Assembly: GCA_945867725.1 (NCBI GenBank)
Contig: CAMBJI010000029.1
Span: forward strand, 1-12,103
DNA length: 12,103 nt
From: Bordetella parapertussis
GTDB lineage: Bacteria; Pseudomonadota; Gammaproteobacteria; Burkholderiales; Burkholderiaceae_D
Direction: 5' to 3'
This document shows, piece by piece, positions 7,350 through 12,103 of the stretch. Both the position numbers and the translations under genes were made by a program. The notes below the pieces were generated by a model, which saw only the letters and a list, made by a program, of their open reading frames with translations, searched no databases and was not told the origin of the DNA. How positions within the stretch are numbered: position 1 is the first letter of the stretch; each line of letters begins with the position of its first letter.

Positions 7350-8345
7350 TTATTTTGCCGCCGTAGCCTTGTTAACCGCAGCGATCAGCTCCTTGCCGAT
7401 ACGCTCTTCCATAGCATTGTGAACAGGCACCAGCGTCTTACGCCATTCAGCACGCTCGGCATCCGTAGGCACGTAGATCACCGTCTTGCCTGACTTGCGA
7501 ATATTCTCCAGCGCCTGATCATTTTCCTGCTGCGCGATATTGTTGGCATACTCGGTTGCCTCTTTCATCGCTAGTTCAAGCTCGGTACGTATATCGGCGG
7601 GCAATTTATCCCAGAATTTTTTATTCACGATTACCGCATAGCCGATATAACCATGATTCGTGACGGTCAGATGCTTTTGTACCTCATGCATTTTTTGCGT
7701 AAAGATATTCGACGGTGGATTTTCACTGCCATCCACCACACCGGTCTGCATCGCCTGATAAACCTCGGAGAAAGCCATCACTTGTGGATTCGCACCCAGC
7801 GCGCGCATTTGCTCATCCAGCACCTTGGATGACTGAATACGCAGCTTCAAACCCTTCATATCGGCGGGCACGCGCATCGGACGATTCGAGGTCATCATCT
7901 TGAAACCATTGTCCCAATACGCCAGACAGCGTATGACTTTGCTTTCCAGCTTCTTCAGCATGTCCTGACCAATCGGACCATGCGTGACGCGGTAGAGCGC
8001 CTGCTTGTCATTAAAAATGAAAGGCAAATCAAAGAGTTCGAACTCCTTCACGCCCAGAGGACCAAACTTGGCCAATGAAGGCGCCAGCATCTGCACAGCT
8101 CCCAACTGCAGCGCTTCCAATTCTTCTTTGTCTTTATACAGTGTGCTGTTGGGATAGAGCTCGATTTTTACTCGGCCTTTTGTGGCCGCTTCGGCGAGTG
8201 CCTTGAATTTTTCAGCGGCCTTGCCTTTGGGCGTGTCTTTGGCGACTACGTGACTGAACTTGATGACGATGGGTGCATCGGCAAATACGGGGGCATTCAA
8301 TAAACAGATAAGCGTGAATGCAGCGAGCAGAAAGCAGCGTTTCAT
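7350..8345 (-). CDS. dctP: TRAP transporter substrate-binding protein DctP
   Basis: DctP is the periplasmic receptor that captures an organic acid and hands it to DctQM. The 331-residue precursor has a Sec signal peptide (MKRC, hydrophobic core to about residue 20) with a likely cut after VFA (A22). The mature part matches the DctP/SBP family: IKFSHVVAKDTPKG near the start, GLKLRIQSSKV with R169 as the expected carboxylate clamp, and VVDGSENPPSNI (203-214). The clamp predicts a carboxylate ligand. The DctP family name suggests C4-dicarboxylates, but the actual substrate cannot be read from sequence alone. GGAG five bases before ATG supports the start. It is the first gene of the TRAP set, divergent from the AEC permease gene. 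Confidence 0.95.
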   Translation of the reverse strand: MKRCFLLAAFTLICLLNAPVFADAPIVIKFSHVVAKDTPKGKAAEKFKALAEAATKGRVKIELYPNSTLYKDKEELEALQLGAVQMLAPSLAKFGPLGVKEFELFDLPFIFNDKQALYRVTHGPIGQDMLKKLESKVIRCLAYWDNGFKMMTSNRPMRVPADMKGLKLRIQSSKVLDEQMRALGANPQVMAFSEVYQAMQTGVVDGSENPPSNIFTQKMHEVQKHLTVTNHGYIGYAVIVNKKFWDKLPADIRTELELAMKEATEYANNIAQQENDQALENIRKSGKTVIYVPTDAERAEWRKTLVPVHNAMEERIGKELIAAVNKATAAK

Positions 8346-8367
8346 GAGGTCTCCGACGGATCAAGGG

Positions 8368-8402
8368 TTTTTAGCGTTTCTTAGCGTCTCTATCAATTGA
8401 TA
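8368..8402 (-). promoter_or_regulatory. Candidate dctP promoter with overlapping operator-like symmetry
   Basis: On the minus strand TTGATA (8396-8391) and TAAAAA (8373-8368) are 17 bases apart, a good sigma-70 arrangement, placing transcription start shortly before the dctP ATG at 8345. The -35 is the right half of a perfect 12-base palindrome TATCAATTGATA (8391-8402). Between the two boxes stand two abutting decamers, TTAGCGTTTC (8371-8380) and TTAGCGTCTC (8381-8390) on the plus strand, differing at one base. A regulator bound to either would cover the promoter. No regulator gene is present in the window. Confidence 0.5.
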
Positions 8403-8508
8403 AAAACGCATTATTCTGGTCTCGGCGCGTATTGTGTCTGCTCAGCGGCAGTATGACAACCCGCGACTCTCTTGCCAAACTGCGGCCAATTGCAGGGAAT
8501 ATCGTAAG

Positions 8509-8522
8509 ATCCGGGTCCGGAT
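8509..8522 (+). promoter_or_regulatory. Inverted repeat just before the AEC permease start
   Basis: ATCCGG (8509-8514) and CCGGAT (8517-8522) face each other across GT and end 12 bases before ATG 8535. No obvious Shine-Dalgarno is seen for this gene. The repeat could be an operator half of the divergent control region; as an RNA the two-base loop is too tight for a full hairpin. Function is unknown. Confidence 0.3.
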
Positions 8523-8534
8523 ACGATAAAAATA

Positions 8535-9428
8535 ATGAATATTCTCACCCTCCTGGTACCCGATTTCACGCTGATCCTGATTGGTTACGTCCTGATTCGC
8601 CTGACAGACTGGGGCGATAGCTTCTGGACCGGCTTGGAAAAGCTGGTGTATTTCATCCTTTTCCCCGCCCTGCTCTTCGTCTCCACAGCTAGAACGCCGC
8701 TGGATTTTCATACGACCGGCAAGCTGCTGCAGGTCGCGCTGATCGCGGTGGCTTGTGGCATCGCACTGGGCTGGCTGGCCAAGCCCCTGTTCAGGCCGGG
8801 ACCCATGATCTTCGAGTCTGGCGTACAAACCGCTTTCCGCTTCAATTCCTACATCGCACTGGCTATCGCGTTCCGGCTCGGCGGCGAGGCCGGCACATCG
8901 CTGATGGCATTGATCATCGGCTTTGCTGTACCGCTTTGTAATACAGCGGCCGTGCATGCACTCGCCCACGGGAGCAATCGGTCCCTGTTACCCGAGATTA
9001 TAAAAAATCCCCTGCTGATTTCCACTGCCAGTGGCACGCTCTTCAATCTCGCTGGCGGCAGCCTGCCTGAGGTGGTCGCGACAACGCTATCGCGCATGGG
9101 CAGCGCCTCAATCGCGCTGGGCCTGATCATGGTGGGTGCCGGTCTGAAATTGAACGCGCTGTCGCAAGCACGCGGCATCAGCGCCTATTTCATCGCGGTG
9201 AAATTGATCGCACTGCCCGCAATTGCACTCTCGCTCGGTCGCTGGTTTGAGTTGCCGCCGCTGCAACTGCAAATTGCGGTGATGTTCTGCGCCTTGCCAA
9301 CGGCATCGAGCGCCTATGTGCTGGCGGCCCGTATGGGTGGTAATGCACCGCTGGTGGCTTTTCTGATTTCAGCGGGTACGCTGCTGTCGATTGTCACGCT
9401 ACCAGTCTGGCTGATGCTGGCACACTAA
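8535..9428 (+). CDS. AEC family transporter (auxin efflux carrier-like permease)
   Basis: The 297-residue product is an inner-membrane protein with about ten hydrophobic segments and the two five-helix halves of the AEC (Mem_trans, YfdV/MdcF-like) family. Features are the N-terminal LLVPDFTLILIGYVLIR, YFILFPALLF (about 39-48), QTAFRFNSYIALAIAF in the fourth helix, an ASIALGLIMVGAGLKL segment starting the second half, and MFCALPTASSAYVLAARMGG near the C-terminus. Bacterial members move organic acids such as malate or malonate, or related anions; the substrate here is unknown. It is divergent from dctP across 189 bases, so both may answer to the same carboxylate signal. The start is set by the usual short N-terminus; its ribosome site is weak. 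Confidence 0.88.
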   Translation: MNILTLLVPDFTLILIGYVLIRLTDWGDSFWTGLEKLVYFILFPALLFVSTARTPLDFHTTGKLLQVALIAVACGIALGWLAKPLFRPGPMIFESGVQTAFRFNSYIALAIAFRLGGEAGTSLMALIIGFAVPLCNTAAVHALAHGSNRSLLPEIIKNPLLISTASGTLFNLAGGSLPEVVATTLSRMGSASIALGLIMVGAGLKLNALSQARGISAYFIAVKLIALPAIALSLGRWFELPPLQLQIAVMFCALPTASSAYVLAARMGGNAPLVAFLISAGTLLSIVTLPVWLMLAH

Positions 9429-9447
9429 GAGGATCTAAGACAAAGTC

Positions 9448-9529
9448 GCTGGATCCCGGCCTGCGCCGGAATGACTTTTCAAAAACTGTTAACCTCAAAA
9501 TCGTCATCCCGGCGCAAGCCGGGATCCAG
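9448..9529. repeat. REP/MITE-like inverted repeat element, copy 2
   Basis: Arms at 9448-9475 and 9503-9529 repeat the element at 7161-7247, again with a spacer of exactly 27 bases. The arms carry two internal mismatches (A opposite C in both cases on the plus strand). In a minus-strand RNA both become G-U pairs, so the long stem survives in that strand. The right arm alone is a perfect hairpin with the stable loop GCAA (ATCCCGGC at 9506-9513, GCCGGGAT at 9518-9525). It lies between the convergent ends of the AEC gene and queG and may serve as a 3' stem-loop for either. Confidence 0.88.
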
Positions 9530-9625
9530 GGACGTTCAAAGCGCTCTCAATCCAAGAATACTTTCAGATTAACTGACTGGCACCGAGGGGTCAGACTCAA
9601 CGAGACCAAAAAACTAATCAGGTCT

Positions 9626-10723
9626 TCAATCAGACGCCGAGGTCTGTTGTGACAAGGCCCACTGCACATGCTCACGCACCAGCGCAGACGGGTGATCAGC
9701 ACGAGCATTCAAGGCTGCCACTGTATGCGCTTTGCCATTATCTCCACCACTTCGCAAAGCATTACCTAGTGCCACAGCAATATTCCTCAGCCAGCGCTCA
9801 TGCCCAATGCGCCGAATCGCGCTGCCTTCAAGCCGCTGATTGAATTCATCCTCACTCCACCCGAACAACTCAATCAGCGTCGCACTTTCCAACCCATTAC
9901 GCGCATCAAAATCAGGTAAAACACTGCGCTGTGCGAATTTATTCCAGGGACAGGCGAGCTGACAATCGTCACAGCCGAGCACGCGATTACCTATCAGCGG
10001 GCGAAACTCGGTCGGTATGCTGCCCTTGAGCTCGATAGTGAGATACGAAATACAGCGGCGGGCATCCAGCTGATAAGGCGCAACGATCGCCTGGGTAGGA
10101 CAGACATCAATGCAGGCACGGCACTCGCCACAGTGATCGGTGGTGGGCGAATCTACAGGCAAAGGCAAATCCGTAAAAATCTCACCTAAAAAAAACATCG
10201 AGCCCGCATCGCGATTAAGCAGCAGCGTGTGCTTGCCACGCCACCCCATGCCGGCACGACGAGCGATTTCTACTTCCATCACAGGTGCCGAATCAGTAAA
10301 TACACGGTAGCCAAAAGGGCCTATAGCCGCAGCAATTTTGTCAGCCAACTGCTGCAAGCGAGAGCGCAAGACCTTGTGATAATCCCGACCGCGGGCATAC
10401 ACCGACACCACCGCCGCATCGGGATCCGACAGGCGCCGGGTTTCATGTTCACGCCAATCGATATCAGTCTGCTGCGGCAGATAATCCATGCGTGCGCTGA
10501 TGACACGCACCGTCCCCGGCACTAATTCGGCAGGACGAGCGCGCCGCGTGCCATGCGCTGCCATATAATCCATCTCGCCGTGAAAGCCCGCATCAAGCCA
10601 CTGTTGCAACTGTTCGTGTGCCCCATCGAGGTGGGCATCAGCAATGCGCGGATCGGCAAAGCCGAGCTCTACGCTCCACTGCCGGATGTCCTGCGCGAGT
10701 TTGGTTGACTGAATCGGATCCAT
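9626..10723 (-). CDS. queG: Epoxyqueuosine reductase QueG
   Basis: QueG reduces epoxyqueuosine to queuosine at the wobble position (34) of GUN-anticodon tRNAs, the last step of the pathway, using cobalamin and two [4Fe-4S] clusters. The 365-residue length is usual. The catalytic acid is D144 in VFTDSAPVMEVEIARRAG. Cluster cysteines are C198, C201, C204 and C208 in CGECRACIDVCP, and C251, C254 and C258 in CDDCQLACPWN, with C224 between them. A HEAT-like C-terminal tail (about 305-357) contacts tRNA in known structures. It starts 34 bases from tsaE in the opposite direction, so the promoters of the two genes must overlap. No good Shine-Dalgarno is visible, but the stop upstream in frame leaves 10723 as the only sensible start. 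Confidence 0.96.
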   Translation of the reverse strand: MDPIQSTKLAQDIRQWSVELGFADPRIADAHLDGAHEQLQQWLDAGFHGEMDYMAAHGTRRARPAELVPGTVRVISARMDYLPQQTDIDWREHETRRLSDPDAAVVSVYARGRDYHKVLRSRLQQLADKIAAAIGPFGYRVFTDSAPVMEVEIARRAGMGWRGKHTLLLNRDAGSMFFLGEIFTDLPLPVDSPTTDHCGECRACIDVCPTQAIVAPYQLDARRCISYLTIELKGSIPTEFRPLIGNRVLGCDDCQLACPWNKFAQRSVLPDFDARNGLESATLIELFGWSEDEFNQRLEGSAIRRIGHERWLRNIAVALGNALRSGGDNGKAHTVAALNARADHPSALVREHVQWALSQQTSASD

Positions 10724-10757
10724 GAATAAGCACTTTGTAGAGGGATCATTTTAAGAG

Positions 10758-11243
10758 ATGCAGCGCTGGACCACCCAACTTCCCGACGAAGCGAGCACGC
10801 AAGCGCTGGGCGCGGCACTCTCACGCACGCTGACTTCGGGACTGAAAATCTATCTTCACGGTGAACTGGGGGCCGGCAAAACGAGTCTTACGCGCGCGCT
10901 GCTGCAAGCCGCGGGACATTCGGGCCGGGTAAAAAGCCCGACCTACACACTCGTTGAACCCTATGCGATCAGCGTAGATGGCAAAGCTTTAAGCCTGATG
11001 CATTTCGATCTTTATCGCATGGGCAGTCCTGAAGAATTTATCGATGCCGGTTTTCGTGAATACTTTGACAGTGAACATCTGTGCGTGGTGGAGTGGCCGG
11101 AACAGGCAGAGGGATTACTACCACCGGCGGATCTGGATGTGTTTCTCTCTGTCGCAGGCGAAGGTCGTACGGTAGAATTGTGCGCGAATTCCGAACAAGG
11201 CACGACATGCCTAAACCACCTGGATCTCCACTGGACAAAGTAA
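10758..11243 (+). CDS. tsaE: tRNA t6A37 biosynthesis ATPase TsaE
   Basis: TsaE is the small P-loop ATPase that drives the TsaB-TsaD complex through repeated t6A synthesis cycles. The 161-residue product shows Walker A GELGAGKTS (35-43, K41), the switch-like SPTYTLVEPY (60-69), HFDLYRMG with D84, and VEWPEQAEGLLP with E112 and W113, all diagnostic. Its partner TsaD is encoded at 2058-3080. It is the first gene of a plus-strand pair with amiC, whose start lies inside its last 37 bases in another frame. It is divergent from queG across 34 bases. The ribosome site is modest (AAGAG directly before ATG). Confidence 0.95.
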   Translation: MQRWTTQLPDEASTQALGAALSRTLTSGLKIYLHGELGAGKTSLTRALLQAAGHSGRVKSPTYTLVEPYAISVDGKALSLMHFDLYRMGSPEEFIDAGFREYFDSEHLCVVEWPEQAEGLLPPADLDVFLSVAGEGRTVELCANSEQGTTCLNHLDLHWTK

Positions 11244-12103
11244 AACCCGCATCACGACGCACGGCACTCAAAGCCGGCGCCACGCTATTACTCTCGCTCT
11301 GTACAACCGGACAGGCACGCGCTGCCGGCATCGTCGCCGTACGGGTGTGGCCAGCGGCCGATTACACGCGCGTTACGTTGGAAAACGATAGCAAGCTCAA
11401 GGCCTCTCATTTCATCGTCAAAGACCCGCATCGACTGGTCGTGGAAATCGAGGGCGTGGAGCTGGATAACAAACTCAAGAGCCTAGTCGCAAAAATTCAG
11501 CCAAACGACCCCTACATCGCTCAGGTCAGAGTAGGCCAGAACCGACCCGGCGTCGTTCGTATGGTGTTCGACCTGAAAGAAGAAATCCAACCGCAGGTCT
11601 TCACACTGGAGCCCGTAGGCGAATACAAGCATCGGCTGATCTTCGATCTTTTCCCACTCAATCCTGTCGATCCGATTGCCGATTTCCTGCAAAAAAATCC
11701 GCCCTCGGCCGATCTGCGTCCGCCTGCTGATAATCCCTCCGCGGCAAAACCTGGTTCGATTGAAGACAAACTCACGCCCTTGACGCGCATGGTCACCATC
11801 GCGCTCGATCCTGGGCATGGCGGCGAGGATCCGGGTGCCGTAGGTCGTGGCGGCAGCTACGAAAAAAATGTCGTGCTATCGATCGCGCGCCGCCTCAAAT
11901 CACGACTCGAACAGCAACCCAACGTACGCGTGATGCTCACCCGCGATGGTGATTATTTCGTTCCATTGAATGTGCGCGTACAAAAGGCACGTAAGGTTCA
12001 GGCTGATCTTTTCGTATCGATTCATGCAGACGCATTCGTTGAACCCACCGCGCGCGGTTCATCGGTGTTTGCGTTATCGGAAAAGGGCGCCAGTTCAACT
12101 GCA
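11207..12103 (+). CDS. amiC: N-acetylmuramoyl-L-alanine amidase AmiC, C-terminus cut by window edge
   Basis: AmiC is a periplasmic zinc amidase that splits septal peptidoglycan so that daughter cells separate; in the family it is activated by NlpD/EnvC-type proteins. I read 299 codons from ATG 11207 to the right edge. A Tat signal is visible: twin arginines R17-R18 in SRRTALK, a hydrophobic stretch, and a likely cut after ARA (A39). Then comes an AMIN domain (about 42-140) that targets septal wall or outer structures, a Pro-rich linker, and the Amidase_3 domain from about 195. Zinc ligands seen are H204 (DPGHGG), E219 (SYEKN) and H273 (SIHAD). The final catalytic Glu region is beyond the edge. 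The start overlaps tsaE by 37 bases, with AAGG upstream, which suggests translational coupling. AmiA/AmiB names are alternatives. Confidence 0.93.
   Translation, partial: MPKPPGSPLDKVKPASRRTALKAGATLLLSLCTTGQARAAGIVAVRVWPAADYTRVTLENDSKLKASHFIVKDPHRLVVEIEGVELDNKLKSLVAKIQPNDPYIAQVRVGQNRPGVVRMVFDLKEEIQPQVFTLEPVGEYKHRLIFDLFPLNPVDPIADFLQKNPPSADLRPPADNPSAAKPGSIEDKLTPLTRMVTIALDPGHGGEDPGAVGRGGSYEKNVVLSIARRLKSRLEQQPNVRVMLTRDGDYFVPLNVRVQKARKVQADLFVSIHADAFVEPTARGSSVFALSEKGASSTA

Noticed and set aside
8442..8969. Minus-strand open frame of 175 codons
   Set aside because: It is antisense to the AEC permease gene and rich in Gln, Arg and Glu, the usual reverse-frame pattern of a membrane-protein gene.
9441..9541. 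CAAAG on both sides of the second repeat as a target-site duplication
   Set aside because: The distance from the arms differs on the two sides, five bases is easily chance, and the first copy shows no matching duplication.

Overview
The window looks like a chromosomal segment from a moderately GC-rich proteobacterium. A betaproteobacterium of the Burkholderiales (Oxalobacteraceae-like) is my best guess. That rests on remembered gene neighbourhoods (queG-tsaE-amiC, xerD-ogt, a Tat-exported AmiC), not on a search. Most of the window is housekeeping and transport. The left end is different: it carries a large, A/T-rich gene with a eukaryote-like domain layout.

Layout. Bases 1-1741 (minus) hold 580 codons of an open frame that runs off the left edge. 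The product has a polar Ser-rich N-terminus, an F-box-like segment, then about ten irregular leucine-rich repeats. This is the most unusual gene here and a candidate secreted effector. Its upstream spacer holds a degenerate plus-strand coding tail (1824-1949) followed by a strong hairpin (1974-1994), which looks like a recombination scar. tsaD (2058-3080, plus) follows and converges on a minus-strand series. In transcription order from the right, that series is dctP (8345-7350), dctQ (7075-6515), dctM (6518-5235), ogt (5206-4718), xerD (4718-3801) and plsY (3754-3089). Overlaps and short gaps suggest dctQ to plsY could be read through. An AEC-family permease gene (8535-9428, plus) is divergent from dctP, across a 189-bp spacer with a good dctP promoter candidate and operator-like symmetry. 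queG (10723-9626, minus) is divergent from tsaE-amiC (plus); amiC is cut by the right edge.

Working together. TsaD and TsaE belong to the same t6A37 tRNA-modification machine although they lie 7.7 kb apart here, and QueG finishes queuosine at tRNA position 34. DctP, DctQ and DctM form one complete TRAP transporter for an organic acid. PlsY starts phospholipid synthesis, XerD resolves chromosome dimers, Ogt repairs alkylated DNA, and AmiC splits septal peptidoglycan.

Repeats. Two copies of a REP/MITE-like element (7161-7247 and 9448-9529) have long inverted arms and spacers of identical length (27 nt). They bracket dctP plus the AEC gene. No RNA genes, CRISPR array, transposase or integrase gene other than xerD was seen.
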